IMG/VR virus record: IMGVR_UViG_3300022744_000081
Location: 1 to 29,170 of that record
DNA length: 29,170 bases
DNA from: a virus
Direction: 5' to 3' (one strand)
The notes under the pieces were generated by a model. It had not been told where the DNA came from. It worked only from the letters and a program-made list of their open reading frames with translations, and searched no databases. A program made the position numbers and the translations under genes. This document shows positions 13,078-18,573 of this stretch, piece by piece (the first letter of the stretch is position 1; each line of letters begins with the position of its first letter).

Positions 13078-13194
13078 GTGAGGCGGGCGAGGGACATACT
13101 ACTATTCCTATTAGTGAGTCTTCCTGTATACACTCTGTATTGGAGACACCTATCTCGCTGCGAAAGATTCATCCGCAGGAACAGATTGAAATAA
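13078..13194 (+). CDS. Probable small membrane protein (38 aa)
   Basis: GTG 13078 lies directly after the previous TAA, with GGAGAG 4-5 nt upstream. The product is VRRARDILLFLLVSLPVYTL followed by YWRHLSRCERFIRRNRLK: one hydrophobic segment (about 7-22) flanked by positive charges. The context fits a translationally coupled small membrane protein, but the shortness leaves doubt. Confidence 0.5.
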   Translation: MRRARDILLFLLVSLPVYTLYWRHLSRCERFIRRNRLK

Positions 13195-13611
13195 GTGGGC
13201 GGGGAGGCTAAGTGCAATAAGAAGAAAGATAGAATGGATATAGACTGAATCCAATAGAAACAAGCCTGATCTATTCTACATCTGCGATGAATTCCATTAT
13301 TTGTGCCAAAAATCTACCCACCCTCACAGCAAGTTTTCTGTCGTGCTGGGATTTCTGAGTCAGATATATAGTTTTTGTGCAGTTGTGCAGTAGTGTCATA
13401 GTGCAAAATCGGACCTAAAAGTGCGATTTCATTGGGGGTGATGTCACTTTGCCCTATAGAGAGAACCATTAGGTGCTGGCACGCGACAACATTAACCTTT
13501 CTGGTGGAAAGCGATGTAGTGCTGGCACGTGGGCATCATTACTACTACTGCTGGTATCTACTGTCTCTACTGTAGTAGTACTGCTGGTGCCTGCCCCGCG
13601 ATTATGTGTCT
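13195..13611. other. Non-coding, repeat-bearing stretch
   Basis: No gene that I can support. It is richer in A/T than its flanks on the left (13230-13420), carries a lone half-site (GCGATTTCATT, about 13423), clustered GTGCA words (13377-13405), AAGTTTTCTGTC (13331, repeated at 14669), two GTGCTGGCAC repeats, and a TACTAC/GTAGTA inverted repeat (about 13542-13580). It is the left flank of the candidate origin. Confidence 0.55.
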
Positions 13612-13612
13612 A

Positions 13613-13682
13613 TTGTGGCCCTCCCCTGAACCCGGATAATGGGAAGCCTAGCAGTTGAAACCGATTTCAATCCAGACAGGAG
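13613..13682 (+). promoter_or_regulatory. Promoter and leader of the 13689 gene
   Basis: TTGTGG (13613-13618), 16 nt, GATAAT (13635-13640), the palindrome (13656-13669), and the leader TCC-AGACA-GGA. Confidence 0.65.
13656..13669. promoter_or_regulatory. Dispersed palindrome, copy 8 (TGAAACCGATTTCA)
   Basis: 15 nt downstream of the GATAAT box and abutting the leader of the 13689 gene. Central variant CCGA. Confidence 0.82.
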
Positions 13683-13688
13683 AATGTG

Positions 13689-13949
13689 ATGTCCCTTCAA
13701 GCACAGCAGCAATCTGCCCGCCGCTCGCCATATTACGCTGCCTATCAAAATGGTTTCCGAGCCGGGGAGGTGGATGCTGAACTCGGATCGTGTGAAGGAT
13801 CGCATTTCGATTCTCCGCCCGAGGGCGTTAATCCTGACGCCTACCACGAAGCCCAGATGTGGGGCTACAACGACGGGCGGGAAGCGAATAGTGAGTCTCG
13901 CTCCGCGTGGAGCATCCTCGCCTATCTGGATAACGAATACTGTATCTGA
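13689..13949 (+). CDS. Hypothetical protein
   Basis: 86 residues from ATG 13689, 6 nt after CAGGAG. YYAAYQNGFRAGEVDAELGS and YHEAQMWGYNDGREAN are two copies of a short YxxGxxxG helix-like motif, seen in many small phage proteins. Function unknown. A strong terminator follows. Confidence 0.8.
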   Translation: MSLQAQQQSARRSPYYAAYQNGFRAGEVDAELGSCEGSHFDSPPEGVNPDAYHEAQMWGYNDGREANSESRSAWSILAYLDNEYCI

Positions 13950-13975
13950 TCGGATTTGTTGGTGCATGGTGATTT

Positions 13976-14003
13976 GGGGAGGCTTCGTGCCTCCCTTCTT
14001 TTT
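13976..14003 (+). terminator. Intrinsic terminator
   Basis: GGGAGGC-TTCGT-GCCTCCC (13977-13995) followed by TTCTTTTT. Ends the 13689 transcript. Confidence 0.88.
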
Positions 14004-14100
14004 GACTCTGCTATCTGGTGCTGGCACGTGCGCCTTATTACTACTCTGCTGCCTTCGGTTATAGGTGCTGGTGGTAGGTGTCTGGGCGGCTGGATTTCGT

Positions 14101-14116
14101 TATAAAAATATTTATA
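14101..14116. promoter_or_regulatory. AT-rich inverted repeat upstream of the 14125 promoter
   Basis: TATAAA-AATA-TTTATA, a 6-bp inverted repeat 8 nt upstream of a good -35. It may be an UP-element or a binding site. Confidence 0.5.
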
Positions 14117-14124
14117 CAAACCGC

Positions 14125-14153
14125 TTGTGCTTCGTCGCTGTTTCAGGCATAAT
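14125..14153 (+). promoter_or_regulatory. Strong sigma70-type promoter of the 14205 gene
   Basis: TTGTGC (14125-14130), 17-nt spacer, CATAAT (14148-14153), then GGCTTCAC. The leader ends CCC-AGAAA-GGG. An AT-rich upstream element adds strength. Confidence 0.75.
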
Positions 14154-14204
14154 GGCTTCACGGTCAAGACGCGACCGGATACCATCCCAGAAAGGGGACC
14201 TGAA

Positions 14205-14558
14205 ATGACCACCAAGACCACCACCAAGCCCGCTGCCGCCAAGCCCACCCAGAAGCCCGCACCGCGTGCCAAGCCGGCGACCAAGACCCTGTTCTACGCT
14301 ATGCTGCTCGCCGATGCGCTGATGGGCAAGTACGGGGCGCAACTGCAGCGCTTCTACGTCAATGCCTGCAGCTACCACCTGAAGGGCAAGACCACCTTCC
14401 CCCGTGCCCGCCTCGCCAACGAGCCGCTGCTCAAGCCGGAGGACGCGGTGGCCTTCCTGAAGAAGCACGAGCAGACCAGCATCCCTGCCGGTAGCAAGGT
14501 GGGCCAGCGTCTGTACGACGAGATGATGGTCCAGACTGCCAGCAAGGCTGCCAAGTAA
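14205..14558 (+). CDS. Basic hypothetical protein, GC-rich paralogue of the 15541 product
   Basis: 117 residues. A disordered-looking K/T/P/A tail (1-28) precedes a domain with KTLFYAMLLADALMGKYG, QRFYVNACSYHLKGKTTFPR and SIPAGSKVGQRLYDEMM. The 15541 product shares the same blocks (QRFYVNAIAYH, FPRARLA, SIPAGSKQGQKLFDQMM). Its strong promoter and position beside DnaA boxes suggest an abundant DNA-associated protein, which is inference; I do not recognise the family. Confidence 0.85.
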   Translation: MTTKTTTKPAAAKPTQKPAPRAKPATKTLFYAMLLADALMGKYGAQLQRFYVNACSYHLKGKTTFPRARLANEPLLKPEDAVAFLKKHEQTSIPAGSKVGQRLYDEMMVQTASKAAK

Positions 14559-14559
14559 G

Positions 14560-14593
14560 TTACCCACAGGGGGTTGTGGATAAGTTATCCGCA
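14560..14593. other. DnaA-box-like triplet, left group
   Basis: TTACCCACA (14560, one mismatch), TGTGGATAA (14575-14583, a perfect box on the - strand) and TTATCCGCA (14585-14593, one mismatch) within 34 nt, directly after the stop of the 14205 gene. Confidence 0.6.
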
Positions 14594-14658
14594 GCCTCCT
14601 GATTAATTTTCATGCCAGCCCTGCTGCTGGCGCTGCTGAATTTTTGCTGCTGAACGAT

Positions 14659-14680
14659 GGACAGAAAAAGTTTTCTGTCC
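14659..14680. other. 22-bp inverted repeat
   Basis: GGACAGAAAA and TTTTCTGTCC form perfect 10-bp arms with a 2-nt centre. There is no T-tract after it. The right arm recurs as AAGTTTTCTGTC at about 13331. Likely a protein-binding site in the origin-like region. Confidence 0.65.
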
Positions 14681-14745
14681 CCTGCTGGCACTGAGCCAAC
14701 TCAACCCCCTGCTGGTGGCCGTCGCGTGCTGGTGGTGCTGAGGAT

Positions 14746-14759
14746 TGAAATCGATTTCA
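14746..14759. promoter_or_regulatory. Dispersed palindrome, copy 9 (TGAAATCGATTTCA)
   Basis: Perfect palindrome 41 nt upstream of the GATAAT box of the 14845 gene, the same layout as at 8036 and 10281. Confidence 0.85.
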
Positions 14760-14777
14760 CCGGGGCGGTGGTGAGGG

Positions 14778-14837
14778 TAGCGGAGCGGCTTGTGGGTAGG
14801 GATAATGAAGACTCCTACCACCAACCCCATATAGGGA
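14778..14837 (+). promoter_or_regulatory. Promoter and leader of the 14845 gene
   Basis: TAGCGG (14778-14783), 17 nt, GATAAT (14801-14806). The leader is CCC-ATATA-GGG, another paired change from TCC/GGA. Confidence 0.62.
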
Positions 14838-14844
14838 GCCTCGT

Positions 14845-15057
14845 ATGTCCAAGATGCACATCTCCGCAGCAGTCGCCGCCGTTATCTTCGCCGCTGATGT
14901 TCCAGCCTCGGATGATGCCCTCGCCCATGTCGAAATGGATTTGTTCAGCGCAGGCGTCGAAGAGAACTACCTGATGCCCGGGCATGGCTTCCAGTCGGTC
15001 CATGACTACATCGATTGGATCAACGACGGTGAGGATGCCCGCTTTGAGATGAACTAG
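14845..15057 (+). CDS. Small acidic hypothetical protein
   Basis: 70 residues from ATG 14845 after AGGGAGCCTCGT. The N-terminus (KMHISAAVAAVIFAADVPASDDALAHVEMDLF) is hydrophobic but too charged for a clear signal peptide. The C-terminus DYIDWINDGEDARFEMN is acidic. Family not recognised. It lies within the origin-like region. Confidence 0.78.
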   Translation: MSKMHISAAVAAVIFAADVPASDDALAHVEMDLFSAGVEENYLMPGHGFQSVHDYIDWINDGEDARFEMN

Positions 15058-15061
15058 CACC

Positions 15062-15085
15062 AAGCCCTACGGGGCTTTTCTTTTA
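15062..15085 (+). terminator. Intrinsic terminator
   Basis: AGCCC-TACG-GGGCT (15063-15076) followed by TTTCTTTTATT. Ends the 14845 transcript. Confidence 0.78.
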
Positions 15086-15199
15086 TTCCATCATCTGCTG
15101 GCACTGAGCCAATATTACATATAGTGCTGGCACCCAGCCTTTATTACTGTTACTGCTGCTGAAAGGCTAAAAACGTGGCTGCCGGCCATGCGATTTGAG

Positions 15200-15440
15200 T
15201 TATCCACAGGTTATCCACAGGGCGGCGACTTATCCACAGGTTATCCACATATCCACAGGCCAGCTTGTTGATATGTTAATAACTTGGGGATAACTCAAAA
15301 TGCAAGCGAGTTATCCACAGATAGCGAAAATTCATAAAAGAGCGAAAATCGATACAAAAATATTTCATGGATTGCTATAAAAAAGTTCTTGCAATCCGCG
15401 ATTTTCAACTATAATTCAGTCACAGCAACAGAAACACTCT
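15200..15440. other. Candidate replication origin: DnaA-box cluster plus AT-rich DNA
   Basis: Perfect TTATCCACA on the + strand at 15200, 15211, 15230, 15241 and 15311; a near copy (ATATCCACA) at 15249. Boxes 1-2 and 3-4 are paired at 11-bp spacing, one helical turn. From 15265 the DNA turns AT-rich (TTGTTGATATGTTAATAACT, then A/T runs to about 15440), as expected for a duplex-unwinding element. No gene overlaps. Binding by host DnaA is inferred from the consensus. Confidence 0.72.
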
Positions 15441-15530
15441 TTAAAAATTCGGCGGATGTAGGGGTAGTCTCAAAGGATGCCGCTTGTATCGGCGAGACCC
15501 CGAAACCGAAAACCTTTCATTCCATATCGG
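15389..15530 (+). promoter_or_regulatory. Promoter and leader of the AT-rich island
   Basis: TTGCAA (15389-15394), 15 nt, and a perfect TATAAT (15410-15415). A long (about 120 nt) leader ends TCC-ATATC-GGA before ATG 15541. No palindrome is present. Confidence 0.65.
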
Positions 15531-15540
15531 AGAAAATACC

Positions 15541-15864
15541 ATGCAACAAAAAACCCAAACCAAACAAACCCAAACCAAACAAACCCAAACGAAAGCAAAA
15601 ACGCTTTATTACAAAGCGCTTTTAGTTGAATGTTTGGCGGGGAAGTTGGGGAGCGAAATTCAGCGCTTCTATGTAAATGCTATCGCTTATCATACGAAGC
15701 AAAAAACAGCATTTCCCCGGGCACGTTTGGCAGATGTTGAACTAATGAAAATCGAAGAGGCTAAAAGCTTCCTCGAAAAGCATAAGGCGACATCGATTCC
15801 GGCGGGCAGCAAACAAGGCCAAAAGCTTTTTGATCAGATGATGATTGAAGCTAAAGCCAAGTAG
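15541..15864 (+). CDS. Basic hypothetical protein, AT-rich paralogue of the 14205 product
   Basis: 107 residues. The tail is a repeat of QTQTK-type units encoded by a tandem DNA repeat (about 15552-15595), then KTLYYKALLVECLAGKLGSEI, QRFYVNAIAYH, TSIPAGSKQGQKLFDQMM. Roughly half the residues align with the 14205 product, yet codon use is A/T-rich where the other is G/C-rich, so this copy was probably acquired from a different source rather than duplicated here. ATG 15541; the Shine-Dalgarno is CGGAGAAAATACC. Confidence 0.84.
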   Translation: MQQKTQTKQTQTKQTQTKAKTLYYKALLVECLAGKLGSEIQRFYVNAIAYHTKQKTAFPRARLADVELMKIEEAKSFLEKHKATSIPAGSKQGQKLFDQMMIEAKAK

Positions 15865-15870
15865 GCAAAC

Positions 15871-15896
15871 GGCGGGCAGAAATGCCCGCCTTTTAT
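15871..15896 (+). terminator. Intercistronic hairpin, possible terminator
   Basis: GGCGGGCA-GAAA-TGCCCGCC followed by TTTTATT. A near-identical hairpin follows the next gene (16260). It could terminate part of the transcription or protect mRNA ends. Confidence 0.7.
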
Positions 15897-15915
15897 TCCA
15901 GAATGGAGAAACAGA

Positions 15916-16251
15916 ATGAACACGATATATAAAATTGTTGCGGGTAATTCGGTCCGCTATATCCGCGCAACAAACGCCGCGAGCGCTCGCGTAAGGGCGT
16001 TTAAGGTATGGGGCATCAAAGCCGCGCAAACGTTCGCCATAGGCGAGCAAACGCCCGATATCGGCGCAGTTGGTTATGATGCAGCATGTAACCAAATGGA
16101 AGCGGCAACAAGCGGCGCAAGCTTGCGGGCAATGCAGAAGGCGGGCGGCGCAGATAATACCGGGCGCTCTTTCTACAAAGTAACAGAGAAAGAGAAAACA
16201 AAGGTTAATAACAAAGCAATTGCAATGATGCAAATGCTAGGTTTAGCCTAA
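15916..16251 (+). CDS. Hypothetical protein of the AT-rich island
   Basis: 111 residues from ATG 15916; leader TCC-AGAAT-GGA. VAGNSVRYIRATNAASARVRAFKVWGIKAAQTFAIG is basic and probably alpha/beta; EKTKVNNKAIAMMQMLGLA ends it. Not recognised. Codon use is A/T-richer than the genes outside the island. Confidence 0.79.
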   Translation: MNTIYKIVAGNSVRYIRATNAASARVRAFKVWGIKAAQTFAIGEQTPDIGAVGYDAACNQMEAATSGASLRAMQKAGGADNTGRSFYKVTEKEKTKVNNKAIAMMQMLGLA

Positions 16252-16259
16252 TCAAAAAC

Positions 16260-16280
16260 GGCGGGCAGAGATGCCCGCCA
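16260..16280 (+). other. Intercistronic hairpin, repeat of 15871
   Basis: GGCGGGCA-GAGA-TGCCCGCC differs from the hairpin at 15871 by one loop base. No T-tract, so more likely an mRNA-stabilising element than a terminator. Confidence 0.65.
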
Positions 16281-16301
16281 TATTCCATAATGGAGAATAT
16301 G

Positions 16302-16460
16302 ATGAAACGCAAGCATGAACAAAAACCTTATACCGTTTTCGGTTCAGTTAAAACAATTCGGATTATTTGGAGCGCAACTATTCGAGGCGCATTAATCCGC
16401 TTTATTAAACAAACGGGCGAGAATGTAGATGCAGTCTTGCCGGGAGCGATGATTAACTAA
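16302..16460 (+). CDS. Small basic hypothetical protein
   Basis: 52 residues from ATG 16302 (an adjacent in-frame ATG at 16299 is also possible), after the leader TCC-ATAAT-GGA. KRKHEQKPYTVFGSVKTIRI, then IWSATIRGALIRFIKQTGEN. Basic, part of the AT-rich island. Not recognised. Confidence 0.65.
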   Translation: MKRKHEQKPYTVFGSVKTIRIIWSATIRGALIRFIKQTGENVDAVLPGAMIN

Positions 16461-16471
16461 AAGGAAATCAA

Positions 16472-16585
16472 ATGTTATATAAAGGAAATGCAATAAAGAA
16501 AACCGATTATTATTTAATTGGTTTTTCGATTATCTCTTTTTCGATTTTCGTTTATACATTCTATGAATATATCCGGCTTATTTAG
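16472..16585 (+). CDS. Probable 37-residue membrane protein
   Basis: ATG 16472, preceded by AAGGAAATCAA, opens MLYKGNAIKKTDYYLIGFSI ISFSIFVYTFYEYIRLI, ending at TAG 16583-16585. Residues about 13-31 form one hydrophobic segment after a positive N-terminus. It is the last gene before the island's terminator. Short, so moderate confidence. Confidence 0.5.
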   Translation: MLYKGNAIKKTDYYLIGFSIISFSIFVYTFYEYIRLI

Positions 16586-16638
16586 TTTGTTTATTATTTT
16601 TATAATAACCTTGTTAATATTCTTTTAATTAGAAAATC

Positions 16639-16664
16639 GGGCATACATAATGCCCCTTTTTTTT
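16639..16664 (+). terminator. Strong intrinsic terminator at end of AT-rich island
   Basis: GGGCAT-ACATA-ATGCCC followed by eight or nine T. The strongest terminator in the window; it marks the right edge of the island. Confidence 0.92.
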
Positions 16665-17010
16665 AACCTCAGGGTGGAGTAGGTTTTTTGTACGGACGAA
16701 AATTTGAGTCATACCCATAGCTTTTTTTGTATGGTTTCTTTTGCGTACCGGATTTGAGGTCACCCCCATAACCTTTTTTGTCGGACTAGAGTCGGACTAA
16801 ATTTTGAAATCGATTTCAATTTCAGGGGTATCCAATTTTTGTCAGAGTCAGGGCAGAGCGCGGATCGAAGCCGGAAGTCACCCCCTATACACTTTTAGAA
16901 AAAATTCGCGGGGACAGGCCAGAGCGTTACCTTGTACTTACCGAAGGTCTTACCGAAGGTCTTACCGTGTATCTACACTATAGGCAACCAAGGTTGCGCC
17001 CGCGTGGTAG
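16665..17010. repeat. Non-coding stretch with imperfect direct repeats
   Basis: No gene seen. TTTGAGTCATACCCATA (16703), TTTGAGGTCACCCCCATA (16753) and GAAGTCACCCCCTATA (16874) are imperfect copies of one unit, each followed by a T-run with GT or similar. CTTACCGAAGGT is repeated in tandem at 16937 and 16949 with a partial third copy at 16961. A perfect palindrome lies at 16805-16818. Spacing and length suggest control DNA or a remnant, not a transcript I can name. Confidence 0.6.
16805..16818. promoter_or_regulatory. Dispersed palindrome, copy 10 (TGAAATCGATTTCA)
   Basis: Perfect palindrome in the repeat-bearing stretch, about 240 nt before the next gene, followed by a second TTTCA (ATTTCAATTTCA). 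Confidence 0.83.
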
Positions 17011-17039
17011 TTTGGTCTATTTGCTGGATGCGAGATAAT
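17011..17039 (+). promoter_or_regulatory. Probable promoter of the 17059 operon
   Basis: TTTGGT (17011-17016), 17 nt, GATAAT (17034-17039), then AGGAGG at about 17048-17053. Confidence 0.5.
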
Positions 17040-17058
17040 AGGCGGACAGGAGGAAACC

Positions 17059-17229
17059 ATGATCGAAAAGCTAGAAGTCGATGTAGAAGACATCACGCCA
17101 GAGATGGCACAGAAGATACTTGACTGGATCGCCATGGGCGAACAGATCGTCGAAAAGGACTTGCGCCCGTTCTATCTATTCAGGGCCGGCGCTTGGTGGT
17201 CGGATAGACCTTGGAGGAAAAGACCATGA
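17059..17229 (+). CDS. Small hypothetical protein, Trp-rich C-terminus
   Basis: 56 residues from ATG 17059, after ACAGGAGGAAACC. MIEKLEVDVEDITPEMAQKI is helical; the C-terminus ends FRAGAWWSDRPWRKRP. It overlaps the exported-protein gene by ATGA, so the two are coupled. Family not recognised. Confidence 0.76.
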   Translation: MIEKLEVDVEDITPEMAQKILDWIAMGEQIVEKDLRPFYLFRAGAWWSDRPWRKRP

Positions 17230-17582
17230 GATTGCTGCTTTTGGTTCTACTTGCATTCAGCGTGCAGGCGGAGACCATCTATAAATGCGGGAAGGCATAT
17301 TCTTCTGAGCCGTGTCCAAATGCAGAAGTGCTTCAGATGTCGCGGGAGGCTAACGTGGTTCAGGCCACCCCCATTACGCAAGACACGACACCAAGCAACT
17401 ACACCGTCTACGGTGGATCACTTCCGTCTTATGGCCAGTCGTATCGACCGGGAGGACCCACTGGCTATACCGTGTCTACTCCGTTTGGGCAGTTTTCGAG
17501 CAAAGACCCCATACGTGTTGATGGTGTCGGGCTCAGGCAAGGCGTTACAATCAACGGCGTCACATATCGCAAGGGCAGATAG
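17226..17582 (+). CDS. Exported protein with N-terminal signal peptide
   Basis: 118 residues. ATG 17226 gives MRLLLLVLLAFSVQA-ETIYKCG, a typical Sec signal peptide with an AxA-like site before Glu16. The mature start YKCGKAYSSEPCP resembles DUF4124-type proteins, which have two Cys near the N-terminus, perhaps as a disulfide. The rest is Gly/Ser/Pro/Tyr-rich, ending GVTINGVTYRKGR. Predicted periplasmic or outer-surface. An envelope role such as superinfection exclusion is conjecture. Confidence 0.82.
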   Translation: MRLLLLVLLAFSVQAETIYKCGKAYSSEPCPNAEVLQMSREANVVQATPITQDTTPSNYTVYGGSLPSYGQSYRPGGPTGYTVSTPFGQFSSKDPIRVDGVGLRQGVTINGVTYRKGR

Positions 17583-17592
17583 GCGGTGAACG

Positions 17593-17895
17593 ATGAGACG
17601 ACTACGGAAAACCCCACAACTTGACGAAGCCGCAGTCCTCGCCAAGTTGCGGGAGCAAGAGCCTGTTGGATGGTACGACACAGAAAACCACGATTACAGC
17701 AGAGTCAATCGCGTTGGTTGGACTCCGCTCTACGCCCACCCGCTGCCGCCATCCGATGTAGTGCAGGATGCAGAACGGTATCAGTTTATTAGAGACAACC
17801 CGTGGGATGAAACCGACTTGGAGTGGGTAATAAAGGGCCATTGCAATGCCCTATGGGACACCGCAATTGATGCCGCAATGAAGGAATCGAAATGA
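17593..17895 (+). CDS. Conserved small phage protein with DAERYxFIRDNP motif
   Basis: 100 residues. EPVGWYDTENH, then PLYAHPLPP, then DAERYQFIRDNPWDE, and a TAIDAAMKE end. This PLYxHPxPP-...-DAERYRxLR-...-DAAIDxAM pattern is widespread in phage hypothetical proteins; its function is unknown. ATG 17593. The stop codon lies within the -35 of the next promoter. Confidence 0.85.
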   Translation: MRRLRKTPQLDEAAVLAKLREQEPVGWYDTENHDYSRVNRVGWTPLYAHPLPPSDVVQDAERYQFIRDNPWDETDLEWVIKGHCNALWDTAIDAAMKESK

Positions 17896-17920
17896 CACTA
17901 CTTAGTGCCTAGGGTAAAAT
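17892..17920 (+). promoter_or_regulatory. Promoter of the 17952-19045 operon
   Basis: ATGACA (17892-17897), 17 nt, TAAAAT (17915-17920). The spacer begins inside CACTA-CT-TAGTG (17896-17907), a small inverted repeat that overlaps the -35 and could be an operator. Confidence 0.7.
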
Positions 17921-17951
17921 CGTCATACCACTCACGCATGGAGATACAGTA

Positions 17952-18128
17952 ATGAGTTTCACGCTTCAGTTTGCTGGCGGGCCTTGGCACAAACGCTCTG
18001 AGGAACGCCGCAGCGCCCCTGACTACATCAAGGTAGCTGAGGAAGACAACGTAGGCACCTACAGCCTAGACCACGTGACAGGGACCACCGCTCACATGAT
18101 CTGGAAGCCCACCGCGAAGCCGCAATGA
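17952..18128 (+). CDS. Small hypothetical protein
   Basis: 58 residues from ATG 17952 after TGGAGATACAGTA. MSFTLQFAGGPWHKRSEERR, then DYIKVAEEDNVGTYSLDHVTG. Overlaps the next start as ATGA. Not recognised. Confidence 0.76.
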   Translation: MSFTLQFAGGPWHKRSEERRSAPDYIKVAEEDNVGTYSLDHVTGTTAHMIWKPTAKPQ

Positions 18129-18571
18129 CCACCAAAAAGAAACGTGTGCCACGCGCCACGCAGATACCTATGCTCGTAATGCGCGGGGTCGTCAACGATG
18201 ACCTCGAACTCAGGGAGCGAATGGCGGTAGAAGCCTTTGCTCTAGGCTTCGCCACAGAGACCCACTACAACACGCTGGCAGACATGCAGGGAAGTATGAT
18301 GTTGGCCGCAACGGCACGCAAGGAGACCATACCCGCAGCCACGTACGCCCGAGACGTTGTAGGCCCCGTGCTAGCCTCTATAGTCCGACGTTGGCAGAAG
18401 ACCGAGAAGTTTGGCTGTACCGGAGACGAGCTAGTGGTACTTCGAGAGTTCGTCACCAAGCACCGAGAGTTCTGGCTACGACAGCCGCTCGGCCTGTATA
18501 CTCAAGCCTACCGTCGAATGAAAGAAGTACAGGCGGACCTTCGGGCAAAACAGAAATTAGTGTCGGAGTAG
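18125..18571 (+). CDS. Hypothetical helical protein
   Basis: 148 residues in an ATGA overlap. A basic start (TTKKKRVPRATQIPML) and mostly helices thereafter (ERMAVEAFALGFATETHYNTLADMQ, VGPVLASIVRRWQKTEKFG, LVVLREFVTKHREFWLRQP). I recall similar proteins from phage early regions but no function. No membrane or catalytic motif. Confidence 0.8.
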   Translation: MTTKKKRVPRATQIPMLVMRGVVNDDLELRERMAVEAFALGFATETHYNTLADMQGSMMLAATARKETIPAATYARDVVGPVLASIVRRWQKTEKFGCTGDELVVLREFVTKHREFWLRQPLGLYTQAYRRMKEVQADLRAKQKLVSE

Positions 18572-18573
18572 AT

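Larger units (their letters stand above)
13473..15133 (+). repeat. GTGCTGGCAC repeats (six copies)
   Basis: Exact GTGCTGGCAC at 13473, 13519, 14018 and 15124; CTGCTGGCAC at 14682 and 15095. The 13519, 14018 and 15124 copies are followed by a similar tail ending in ATTACT and CTGCTG, giving a unit of about 35 bp. The 14682 and 15095 copies share 18 identical bases (CTGCTGGCACTGAGCCAA). All are non-coding and in the same direction. Iteron-like, next to DnaA boxes. Confidence 0.75.

Noticed and set aside
13473-13658. 61-codon + frame with a hydrophobic stretch
   Set aside because: It starts in the GTGCTGGCAC repeat, has no Shine-Dalgarno, and its hydrophobic part comes from the TACTAC/CTGCTGG repeats. 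It also covers the 13613 promoter.
13473-15133. GTGCTGGCAC repeats as sigma54 promoters (TGGCAC -24 element)
   Set aside because: No copy has TTGC at the required -12 distance, and several lie without a gene close downstream.
13473-15133. CRISPR array
   Set aside because: Repeats are 10-35 bp, irregularly spaced (46 to 650 bp) and interleaved with genes and terminators; there are no regular spacers.
15389-15625. 78-codon + frame over the promoter and start of the 15541 gene
   Set aside because: Covers the TATAAT promoter and leader; its Lys/Pro repeats are the other frame of the tandem repeat encoding the 15541 tail.
16665-17058. Integrase attachment site in the repeat stretch
   Set aside because: No integrase gene or tRNA 3' end is nearby, and the repeats are not of core-and-arm type.
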